A stretch of 6,777 nt of DNA from Lachnospiraceae bacterium. Lineage in GTDB: Bacteria; Bacillota; Clostridia; Lachnospirales; Lachnospiraceae. The DNA is taken from positions 1-6,777 of the forward strand of contig JAGDCQ010000173.1 of assembly GCA_017958465.1 (NCBI GenBank). Reading direction: 5' to 3'. The stretch's first letter is position 1. Every line of letters starts with the position of its first letter. Made by a program: the position numbers and the translations under genes. A model generated the notes under the pieces. It did no database searches, had not been told where the DNA came from, and worked only from the letters and a program-made list of their open reading frames with translations. Of the stretch, positions 1-5,192 are shown piece by piece.

Positions 1-978
1 ATGGGCCTGCGTTACGACCTTACCCTGCCGCTCACAAGGTTTTTTGCGAACAACCGTGACAAACTCGTTATGCCCGCAAAATGCATACAGATAGACCGTG
101 TTTACAGGGCGGAGCGCCCGCAGAAGGGCCGTATGCGCGAGTTTATCCAGTGCGATATCGATATTCTCGGATCAAAGTCCCCTTGCTGCGAGACAGAGCT
201 TATAAATGTAACCGCGGAAGCCCTTTTGAACATCGGTTTCTCGGATTTCAGGATAAAGATCAACGACAGAAGGATCCTTCGCGCAGTCCTTGAAAACCTT
301 GGGTTTGCAGCGGATACGCTCGACAGCGTATGCATTTCTTTCGATAAGCTTGACAAGATAGGCGCCGACGGCGTGGCAGAGGAGCTTACCGGAAAAGGGT
401 TCCCCGCAAATGCCGTGGAGGGCCTTAAGAACATGCTTGCGGGCGAGCTTCCGGACCTAGATGCGATCCGCGGGATGCTCGACAATACCGAATATGTTGA
501 CAGGCTCGCAAGTATCATGGAAACCTCGACCGAGCTTGCAGACGGCCGCTACAGCATAGTTTTCGACCTTTCGCTCGTGCGCGGACAGGGCTATTACACC
601 GGAACCGTATTTGAGATCGAAAGCCCTAAGTTCAGGGGCGCGATCGGTGGCGGCGGCCGCTACGACAACCTTGTCGGAAAATTCATCGGCGAGGAAGTTC
701 CGGCAGTCGGATTCTCCATCGGCTTTGAGCGCATCTTCTCCATACTTCAGGAGACGGGCTACAAGATCCCGACAGCAAGAAAACAGGTTGCGCTCATCTT
801 CAAAGAGCAGGATTTTGCGCAGGCTGCAAAGAAGGCCAAAGAGCTTCGCGAAGAATATGACGTTTCGCTTTTCGAGTTTCCGAAGAAACTCGGAAAATTC
901 CTTGACCGCCTGACCGAACGCGGTTATTATGGATTTATGGTATACGGAGAAGCAGACGGGATAAAAACACTTTCGTAA
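1..978 (+). CDS. hisS: Histidyl-tRNA synthetase, 3' part (5' end outside window)
   Basis: This class II aminoacyl-tRNA synthetase attaches histidine to tRNA-His in the cytoplasm, using ATP. 325 residues are visible. The ATG at position 1 is probably an internal Met, because it sits directly before GLRYDLTLPLTRFF, a segment that in relatives follows roughly 70-100 residues carrying motif 1. Visible landmarks are motif 2 (YRAERPQKGRMREFIQCD, 35-52), the histidine-specific LVRGQGYYTGTVFE stretch (192-205, with the family's catalytic Arg in VRG), GGGGRYDNLV (216-225) and motif 3 PAVGFSIGFERI (234-245). An alpha/beta anticodon-binding region follows from about 261. Its presence argues against HisZ, the synthetase-like regulatory paralog, which lacks this domain. 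The domain is only about 65 residues and stops at GEADGIKTLS, shorter than in many HisRS. The gene probably heads the operon with the lipid kinase 33 nt downstream. Confidence 0.95.
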   Translation: MGLRYDLTLPLTRFFANNRDKLVMPAKCIQIDRVYRAERPQKGRMREFIQCDIDILGSKSPCCETELINVTAEALLNIGFSDFRIKINDRRILRAVLENLGFAADTLDSVCISFDKLDKIGADGVAEELTGKGFPANAVEGLKNMLAGELPDLDAIRGMLDNTEYVDRLASIMETSTELADGRYSIVFDLSLVRGQGYYTGTVFEIESPKFRGAIGGGGRYDNLVGKFIGEEVPAVGFSIGFERIFSILQETGYKIPTARKQVALIFKEQDFAQAAKKAKELREEYDVSLFEFPKKLGKFLDRLTERGYYGFMVYGEADGIKTLS

Positions 979-1011
979 CTGCTTTTTGGCAGAACGGAAC
1001 GGAGGAGTGGC

Positions 1012-1935
1012 ATGTATCATTTTATCGTAAACCTGCGCTCTCGTGCGGGGCGTGCACAGAAGGTCTGGAAGACGGTAAAGGCTGAGCTCGATCAAAGAGA
1101 GATCGAGTATAAAAGCTATGTCACAAAACATCCGGGACACGCTACAAAGCTTGCGGATATGATATGCAGCGAGTATGACGGCATAAAGAATATCGTTATG
1201 GTAGGTGCAGACGGCACCGTGAACGAAGTGATAAACGGGATCCACCCCTACTCTGAGGTGATACTCGGAGTGATCCCCGTAGGAAAGAGAAACGACCTTG
1301 CAAGGGGACTTGGAGTTCCTGCGGACCCGGTAGAGGCACTGCTCCACATTATCGAGCCAAAGCGCTACCAATATGTTGACCACGGCATCCTGAATTTTTA
1401 CGACGGCAGCACCCCGAGGCGTTTTGCCGTGAGCGCGGGCGTGGGCCTTGATGCGGACGTGTGCTACAACGCTTCCCATTCCGCTCTTAAAGTGGCGCTC
1501 AACAGGATAGGTTTTGACAAACTGGTATATATGGTCCTTGGCATAAAGCAGATATTTAAGCATAAACCCACGGATATAGAGATCCTTGTGGACGGGATAA
1601 AAAAGAAGAGAGTGAGCAATCTTGTCTTCGCTGCAGCAATGATCCAGAAAACGGAGGGGAACGGCCACAGGATGGCGCCAAAGGCGGATAACGCCGACGG
1701 AAAGCTTACAGTGTGCCTGGTCCACGACCTCTCAAGGTTCAAGATATTTCTTCTTTGGCCGCTGTTGCTCCTTGGGAAGCACAATATGATAAAAGGCGTT
1801 GAGACCTTCGACTGTACTACACTTGAGATCACTTCCGGCGAAAAGATGGTAGTGCACACAGACGGCGAAGTAGCGGGAAAGGACACACATTTCAGGTTTT
1901 CCTGCCTTCCGGAGCGCGTGAGGATGTTTGTTTAG
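1012..1935 (+). CDS. Diacylglycerol kinase-family lipid kinase (DagK/YegS/BmrU-like), divergent motifs
   Basis: This 307-residue protein has the length and layout of soluble bacterial lipid kinases, which phosphorylate diacylglycerol or a related lipid at the inner membrane face using ATP. The start has a good ribosome binding site, GGAGG at 1001-1005, six bases before ATG. Family landmarks are the N-terminal VNLRSRAG (6-13), VGADGTVNEVINGI (64-77), GVIPVGKRNDLARGL (86-100), the GNGHRMAPKADNADGKL region (217-232) and HTDGE (282-286), whose Glu is the assigned proton acceptor in the family. Three nucleotide-binding motifs deviate from the usual form: NP becomes NL, GGDGT becomes GADGT (Ala66), and P-x-G-[TS]-x-N-D becomes PVGKRND (Lys92, Arg93). 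The Thr/Ser replaced by Lys92 contacts ATP in the family. The fold assignment is secure. Substrate, and even kinase activity, are not. Confidence 0.88.
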   Translation: MYHFIVNLRSRAGRAQKVWKTVKAELDQREIEYKSYVTKHPGHATKLADMICSEYDGIKNIVMVGADGTVNEVINGIHPYSEVILGVIPVGKRNDLARGLGVPADPVEALLHIIEPKRYQYVDHGILNFYDGSTPRRFAVSAGVGLDADVCYNASHSALKVALNRIGFDKLVYMVLGIKQIFKHKPTDIEILVDGIKKKRVSNLVFAAAMIQKTEGNGHRMAPKADNADGKLTVCLVHDLSRFKIFLLWPLLLLGKHNMIKGVETFDCTTLEITSGEKMVVHTDGEVAGKDTHFRFSCLPERVRMFV

Positions 1936-1937
1936 CC

Positions 1938-2504
1938 TTGAATGAAGATAATATAAAAATCGAATCTGACGAGCTGTGGCTTGTGTATCCGGCACCCTGC
2001 TATCTTAAGGACGTAAGAGGGTTTGTGGCCGAATGCAGGAGCGAAGGCGAGCTCCACATCCAGGGCGGAGGGAACATGGAGTACCTTGAGCCCGGGGCGT
2101 GGCTTGACAGGGTGTCGCTGGAGCGCACTCTCCCCGTGACGGAGACAACATCTCCTGCCGAAACGTTCCTTGTCTACAGGGTCCTTGACGGAATGCTGAT
2201 AGGGTGCTGCCAGCTGCGGTATCACCTTACGGACAAGACAAGGATCTGCGGAGGAAACGTTGGGTATGAGGTGAGGCCTTCAAAACGCGGGAAAGGGTAC
2301 GGTACAAAGATACTGGAGATAATCCTTAAGCACGCGAAAGAGGTGGGGCTCACAAAGCTTCGGATAGATGTGGACGAGACCAACCTCCCTTCAAGAAGGG
2401 TTGTGGAAAAGTGCGGCGGTGTTTATTCCGATACCCGCCAGATCCAGATGGCAGGCCGCTCCCAGGACGTAAGATATTATAATTTCGATCTAGATATTAA
2501 ATAA
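1938..2504 (+). CDS. GNAT-family N-acetyltransferase (TTG start)
   Basis: This 188-residue protein would transfer an acetyl group from acetyl-CoA to an amine; the substrate cannot be told. The acetyl-CoA pyrophosphate-binding motif A is clear: YEVRPSKRGKGYGTKIL (110-126) with R-G-K-G-Y-G at 117-122. It is followed by DVDETNLPSRRVVEKCGGVY (144-163), typical of GNAT motif B. The N-terminal 60 residues look like the extension found in small uncharacterised GNATs of Firmicutes. I chose TTG at 1938, two bases after the lipid kinase stop. The ATG at 1942 is in another frame and meets a stop quickly, and the next in-frame Met (47) would remove conserved N-terminal sequence. The only nearby purine-rich site is GAGGA at 1920-1924, a weak and distant match, so translation is probably coupled to the upstream gene. 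The last codons overlap a sigma-28 promoter. Confidence 0.85.
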   Translation: MNEDNIKIESDELWLVYPAPCYLKDVRGFVAECRSEGELHIQGGGNMEYLEPGAWLDRVSLERTLPVTETTSPAETFLVYRVLDGMLIGCCQLRYHLTDKTRICGGNVGYEVRPSKRGKGYGTKILEIILKHAKEVGLTKLRIDVDETNLPSRRVVEKCGGVYSDTRQIQMAGRSQDVRYYNFDLDIK

Positions 2505-2524
2505 TCGGTGCCACCTGCCGATAT
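2498..2524 (+). promoter_or_regulatory. Sigma-28 (SigD/FliA) promoter, module 1
   Basis: TAAA at 2498-2501, a 15-base spacer and GCCGATAT at 2517-2524 match the Bacillus SigD consensus at every core position. The -35 element overlaps the last Lys and stop codons of the acetyltransferase gene. Transcription would begin near 2530-2532, just before the hairpin at 2542-2577. A second promoter of the same class lies at 3925-3952 before a related hairpin, which makes a chance match less likely. No transcript data are available here. Confidence 0.75.
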
Positions 2525-2532
2525 AATCGGTG
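2501..2532 (+). repeat. 10-bp direct repeat ATAATCGGTG straddling the sigma-28 -10 element
   Basis: ATAATCGGTG occurs at 2501-2510 and again at 2523-2532, 22 bp apart, about two DNA helical turns. The first copy begins at the end of the -35 element and the second covers the end of the -10 element up to the predicted start site. CCGAT at 2518-2522 is complementary to ATCGG in either copy (2504-2508 or 2526-2530), so two competing hairpins can form. TGCCAC (2509-2514) and GTGGCA (2532-2537) would extend the second one. It could be a protein-binding site or chance; module 2 has no such repeat. Confidence 0.5.
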
Positions 2533-2580
2533 TGGCAATGGAATGCCGTAAACCCAAAGGACAGGGCTTACGGCATTTTT
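2531..2580 (+). ncRNA. Candidate sigma-28-dependent short RNA or leader, copy 1
   Basis: From the predicted start near 2531 the segment carries GGCAATGGAATGCCGTAA, an apical region, TTACGGCATT and a T-run ending at 2580. Copy 2 (3959-4014) has the same organisation, with the same outer stem and a differently sequenced inner stem. GGA triplets lie at 2540-2542 and 2559-2561, 19 bases apart as in copy 2; the second is in the apical loop AAAGGACA. GGCA (2534-2537) can also pair with TGCC (2544-2547), putting the first GGA in a six-base loop, but this excludes the long stem. It may be a free RNA of about 50 nt or an attenuator leader for the gene at 2706. No function is known to me. Confidence 0.45.
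2542..2580 (+). terminator. Hairpin with T-run; probable intrinsic terminator after the acetyltransferase gene
   Basis: A perfect 10-bp stem pairs AATGCCGTAA (2542-2551) with TTACGGCATT (2568-2577). An A/C mismatch (2552, 2567) and a CCC/GGG inner stem (2553-2555, 2564-2566) follow, closing an eight-base loop. Five consecutive T residues end at 2580. It is well placed to end transcripts of the hisS operon, and also any RNA started at the sigma-28 promoter only a few bases upstream. Confidence 0.7.
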
Positions 2581-2705
2581 GTATATGTGCCTGTGGCGCA
2601 TATTAAAAACAGGCAGGAGTCACGCCCTGCAAAACTAAAAGACTGCAGTCTGAATGGCAAACCGGAGCGATCGGCCGGAAAAGACCTAATTAACGGAGAA
2701 TTTAT
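2581..2705 (+). other. Leader of the calcium-loop gene with several small inverted repeats
   Basis: This 125-base stretch has no convincing gene or strong sigma-A promoter. It holds a 5-bp stem GCAGG/CCTGC (2613-2617, 2626-2630), a perfect 12-base palindrome AGACTGCAGTCT (2640-2651), and CCGG/CCGG arms at 2662-2665 and 2675-2678. GGAG at 2695-2698 is the ribosome binding site of the next gene, seven bases before its ATG. The palindrome could be an operator half-site pair or an RNA stem. GGCAAACC at 2656-2663 resembles a piece of the GEMM-I c-di-GMP riboswitch, but the remaining conserved parts are absent. Confidence 0.45.
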
Positions 2706-3884
2706 ATGGTTATTCAGACATCAAACGTGCAAATGGCGTCCTATCAGCGGACGTCAGTATCAAAGTACGAGTCTGTGGGCTATGAGAGCGGATATGGCGG
2801 GATACTGTCCGGCCTTTCCGGGAACATGCCGGGGATTCGTGATGCCGGAAGGGAAGAGCAGGCAGGCCCGGAAACACCGGGTGCTGCGAAGGAGAGCGGC
2901 GCGGAAAAGCTGTACGAGCTCAACAAAGAGGACAGTACCACCGGCAGGACAAAGATCAAGGATGAGACCATATCAGAAGAAAAGGAATTCACAGATACAT
3001 TTTCCTCCGACGAAAAGAAGGAATTTGGCGCCCTGGAGAGCATCTTCAGGACTATAGACCGGGACCGGTCGCTGCGCTTAAAACGGATGTCACCGAAGGA
3101 TATCCTGGACAGGATCCTTGAAAGGATGCGGATCCGGCTGGATATGCTCCTTGGAAACTACGGTTACGGGACCGGGATGGGCGGTGCAGCTGTAAAGTAT
3201 GAGAACATGGAGATAACAAAGTACACTGAAGTTGAGGAGTCCACGGCCTTTGAAAGCAGTGGTACCGTAACCACGGCAGACGGCAGGAGTATAGACTTTG
3301 GAGTCTCCTTCTCAAGGACGGAGCGGTTTACGGAGGCCACGAGCGTCACCATCAACTTTAAGCAGCTGTACCTTACGGATCCGCTGGTGATCAACCTTGG
3401 AGACGATAATGTCTCCCTTTCCGACGAAAAGTTTGTTTTTGACCTGGACTGCGACGGAGAGGAGGACAACATCTCACTGCTTGGGAAAATGAGCGGCTTT
3501 CTGGCTCTTGATGCCAACGGCGACGGCGTGATAAACGACGGCAGCGAGCTTTTTGGCGCAAAGACAGGCGACGGCTTTAAGGAGCTTGCGGTATTTGATC
3601 TGGACGGAAACGGCTGGATAGACGAAAACGACGAGATATTTAACCGCCTTCGGATCTGGAAGAAGAACGACGACGGGACGGATACGCTTGTTGGACTCGG
3701 AGTTGCGGGTGTTGGCGCCATTTACCTTGGAAACGTGGACACAAAGATAAAAGCTGTTTCCGGCGAGACGTTCAACGGCATGGTGCAAAAGAGCGGGATA
3801 TACCTTAGAGAAGACGGAAGCGCAGGCACAGTGCAGCATGTTGACCTTTCAAAGGAAAAGATGCCGGCAGCTTCTGTGGCATAA
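2706..3884 (+). CDS. Uncharacterised protein with EF-hand-like calcium-binding loops
   Basis: I recognise the family by its C-terminal architecture but know of no assigned function. The 392 residues show no signal peptide or membrane helix. The N-terminal 105 residues (MVIQTSNVQMASYQRTSV onward) are polar and low in order; 106-150 form a charged, probably helical stretch; 165-225 look rich in beta strand. Then come three acidic loops: FDLDCDGEEDNI (245-256), LDANGDGVINDGSELFG (268-284) and FDLDGNGWIDENDEIF (297-312). The last two match the D-x-N/D-x-D/N-G-x-I-x-D calcium-loop pattern, and the spacing plus IWKKNDDGTDTL after them is typical of this family. Calcium binding is well supported; location is not. 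A sigma-28 promoter and hairpin lie upstream and another module downstream, hinting at a motility link. The start has GGAG seven bases before it. Confidence 0.82.
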   Translation: MVIQTSNVQMASYQRTSVSKYESVGYESGYGGILSGLSGNMPGIRDAGREEQAGPETPGAAKESGAEKLYELNKEDSTTGRTKIKDETISEEKEFTDTFSSDEKKEFGALESIFRTIDRDRSLRLKRMSPKDILDRILERMRIRLDMLLGNYGYGTGMGGAAVKYENMEITKYTEVEESTAFESSGTVTTADGRSIDFGVSFSRTERFTEATSVTINFKQLYLTDPLVINLGDDNVSLSDEKFVFDLDCDGEEDNISLLGKMSGFLALDANGDGVINDGSELFGAKTGDGFKELAVFDLDGNGWIDENDEIFNRLRIWKKNDDGTDTLVGLGVAGVGAIYLGNVDTKIKAVSGETFNGMVQKSGIYLREDGSAGTVQHVDLSKEKMPAASVA

Positions 3885-3924
3885 GTTTCGGGAAAAAGGT
3901 GCAAAGGCGGCGTTTTGCGTGATA

Positions 3925-3952
3925 TAAAGTTTTGCACGCACGTTGCCGATAA
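3925..3952 (+). promoter_or_regulatory. Sigma-28 (SigD/FliA) promoter, module 2
   Basis: TAAAGTTT at 3925-3932 and GCCGATAA at 3945-3952 reproduce both full 8-base halves of the FliA consensus, with a 12-base gap instead of the usual 11 (16 bases counted from TAAA). The predicted start is near 3958-3960, directly before hairpin copy 2. It lies 41 bases past the calcium-loop gene stop and points toward mbl. Its spacer sequence is unrelated to that of module 1. Confidence 0.75.
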
Positions 3953-3958
3953 GTAATT

Positions 3959-4014
3959 TAGGCAAAGGAATGCCGTAAAATCCAAGGATCGGATCTTACG
4001 GCATTCTTGTCTTT
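3959..4014 (+). ncRNA. Candidate sigma-28-dependent short RNA or leader, copy 2
   Basis: GGCAAAGGAATGCCGTAA begins at 3961, sixteen bases after the start of the -10 element (seventeen in copy 1). The inner stem ATCC/GGAT (3980-3983, 3991-3994) replaces CCC/GGG of copy 1, so pairing is kept while sequence changes. GGA triplets at 3967-3969 and 3986-3988 are again 19 bases apart, the second in the loop AAGGATC. The alternative mini-hairpin GGCA/TGCC (3961-3964, 3971-3974) is also kept. It could be a free small RNA, or a leader that gates sigma-28 read-through into mbl and the flagellar rod genes. Confidence 0.45.
3968..4014 (+). terminator. Hairpin with interrupted T-run; probable terminator after the calcium-loop gene
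   Basis: An 11-bp perfect stem pairs GAATGCCGTAA (3968-3978) with TTACGGCATTC (3996-4006). The A/C mismatch (3979, 3995) seen in copy 1 recurs, followed by a 4-bp inner stem and a seven-base loop. The downstream tract CTTGTCTTT (4006-4014) is T-rich but interrupted, so termination may be partial. Confidence 0.62.
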
Positions 4015-4042
4015 AAAAACGGCAAAAAACCTAAAAAAACGT

Positions 4043-4070
4043 TTGAATTATTCTCTTAATCGGTTATAAT
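4043..4070 (+). promoter_or_regulatory. Strong sigma-A promoter for mbl
   Basis: TTGAAT at 4043-4048 and a perfect TATAAT at 4065-4070 are separated by 16 bases. Transcription would start near 4077, giving an 85-base leader before mbl. It provides housekeeping expression of mbl, and probably flgF and flgG, independent of sigma-28. Confidence 0.82.
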
Positions 4071-4079
4071 GAGAAAGAT

Positions 4080-4125
4080 GGTATAGTGTAGTATTATGTC
4101 TTTGGGGCAAAGGGACAGCTATACC
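4080..4125 (+). promoter_or_regulatory. Two-tier hairpin in the mbl 5' leader
   Basis: GGTATAG (4080-4086) pairs perfectly with CTATACC (4119-4125). Inside its 32-base loop, CTTTG (4100-4104) pairs with CAAAG (4108-4112) around GGG. The structure starts almost at the predicted transcript 5' end and lies upstream of the ribosome binding site, so it could stabilise the mRNA or bind a regulator. It matches no riboswitch class I recognise. Confidence 0.5.
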
Positions 4126-4143
4126 GAAGATTCAGGGATTTTG

Positions 4144-4150
4144 AAAGGAG
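4144..4150 (+). promoter_or_regulatory. Ribosome binding site that fixes the mbl start
   Basis: AAAGGAG lies 11 bases before ATG 4162, a slightly long but usable spacing. The in-frame upstream ATG at 4096 has no such site and is inside the leader hairpin. Starting at 4162 also gives the family's normal N-terminus. Confidence 0.8.
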
Positions 4151-4161
4151 CCGTTTTTATT

Positions 4162-5154
4162 ATGTTTGGCAGCGATATCGGAGTCGACCTTGGAACAGCA
4201 AGCGTACTCGTTTACATCAAAGGAAAAGGTGTTGTATTAAAAGAGCCCTCAGTTGTGGCTTTTGATAAAGATACCAATAAGATCAGGGCTATTGGTGAGG
4301 AAGCAAGGCTCATGCTCGGAAGGACACCGGGCAACATTGTAGCCGTAAGGCCTTTAAGACAGGGCGTTATCTCGGATTACACAGTTACCGAGAAAATGCT
4401 CCGCTACTTCATCCAGAAGGCTACCGGAAAGAGAACTTTCCGCGGCGTAGTAAGCATCTGTGTTCCCAGCCAGGTAACAGAGGTTGAGAAGAAAGCAGTT
4501 GAGGATGCTGCATACCAGACAGGCGCAAAGAGCGTAGCCATCATCGAAGAGCCCATTGCAGCAGCTATCGGCGCAGGCATCGACATTTCACGCGCATGCG
4601 GTAACATGATAGTTGATATAGGCGGCGGTACAACCGATATAGCCGTTATCTCGCTCGGCGGAACGGTCGCAAGTACCTCCATCAAGATCGCGGGCGACGA
4701 TTTCGACGAAGCTATCGTCCGCTACATGAGAAAGAAACATAACCTTCTTATCGGTGAACGCACCGCAGAAGATATCAAGATAAAGATCGGTTCGGCTTAC
4801 AGAAGGCCCGAAACAGTGGCTATGGACGTAAGAGGACGTAACCTTGTAACAGGTCTTCCAAAGACCATCTCCGTTACATCCGAGGAAACCGAGGAAGCGC
4901 TCCGCGAGTCCACAACACACATTGTTGAGGCTGTCCACAGCGTTCTTGAAAAAACTCCGCCCGAACTTGCTGCGGATATCGCAGACAGGGGTATCGTAAT
5001 GACAGGCGGCGGCAGTCTTCTCTACGGGCTCGACGCGCTCATCGAAGAAAAGACCGGTATCACTACTATGACAGCGCAGGATCCTATGACTGCGGTTGCC
5101 ATCGGAACCGGTAAATATGTTGAGTTCCTGAGCAACAGAAAAGATAAGGCCTGA
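4162..5154 (+). CDS. mbl: MreB-family actin-like cell-shape protein (Mbl type)
   Basis: This bacterial actin forms ATP-dependent filaments under the membrane that guide lateral-wall synthesis with the Rod complex. From ATG 4162 it has 330 residues, the usual MreB/Mbl size. The N-terminal MFGSDIGVDLGTASVLVYIKG carries the phosphate-1 loop (5-13). VDIGGGTTDIAVI (151-163) is phosphate-2, IIEEPIAAAIGAG (128-140) is the catalytic and connecting segment, and GIVMTGGGSLLYGLD (277-291) is the adenosine motif. The in-frame ATG at 4096 would add 22 residues unlike the family and has no ribosome binding site. I prefer Mbl over MreB because two flagellar rod genes follow, as in B. subtilis mbl-flhO-flhP, whereas mreB usually sits with mreCD. 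That naming rests on synteny; the sequence alone supports MreB family. Confidence 0.93.
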   Translation: MFGSDIGVDLGTASVLVYIKGKGVVLKEPSVVAFDKDTNKIRAIGEEARLMLGRTPGNIVAVRPLRQGVISDYTVTEKMLRYFIQKATGKRTFRGVVSICVPSQVTEVEKKAVEDAAYQTGAKSVAIIEEPIAAAIGAGIDISRACGNMIVDIGGGTTDIAVISLGGTVASTSIKIAGDDFDEAIVRYMRKKHNLLIGERTAEDIKIKIGSAYRRPETVAMDVRGRNLVTGLPKTISVTSEETEEALRESTTHIVEAVHSVLEKTPPELAADIADRGIVMTGGGSLLYGLDALIEEKTGITTMTAQDPMTAVAIGTGKYVEFLSNRKDKA

Positions 5155-5166
5155 GGGCGAGAGCCC
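5155..5166 (+). other. GNRA-tetraloop hairpin directly after the mbl stop
   Basis: GGGC-GAGA-GCCC begins on the base after the TGA stop. The loop GAGA fits GNRA. No T-run follows, so it is not a terminator. It may stabilise or mark the mbl/flgF junction in the mRNA. Confidence 0.5.
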
Positions 5167-5192
5167 ACGGTCGGGAACGGAAAGGATATTAA

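Noticed and set aside
457..1725. Long reverse-strand reading frame of 422 residues
   Set aside because: It lies antisense to hisS and the lipid kinase, whose products are clearly recognisable. Its translation shows no family motif, and it is a by-product of their codon use.
2543..2551. Mini-ORF ATG-CCG-TAA, also present in copy 2 at 3970-3978
   Set aside because: Both copies have it only because the stem sequence is identical. GGA touches the ATG, too close to act as a ribosome binding site.
2579..2606. Weak sigma-A-like promoter TTGTAT ... TATTAA before the calcium-loop gene
   Set aside because: Both hexamers match the consensus poorly and the -35 overlaps the terminator T-run.
2656..2678. 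Possible GEMM-I c-di-GMP riboswitch, from GGCAAACC at 2656-2663
   Set aside because: The following GGACGCAAAGC segment and the 3' receptor half are not present in order. Only a short fragment matches. A covariance search with RF01051 would settle it.
2530..3057. Forward reading frame of 175 residues starting at GTG 2530
   Set aside because: It runs through the terminator-like hairpin and then overlaps the calcium-loop gene in another frame. It has no ribosome binding site and an Arg/Lys-rich composition typical of an off-frame translation.
4096..4161. 22-residue N-terminal extension of Mbl from ATG 4096
   Set aside because: No ribosome binding site, unlike any family N-terminus, and located within the leader hairpin; ATG 4162 has AAAGGAG upstream.
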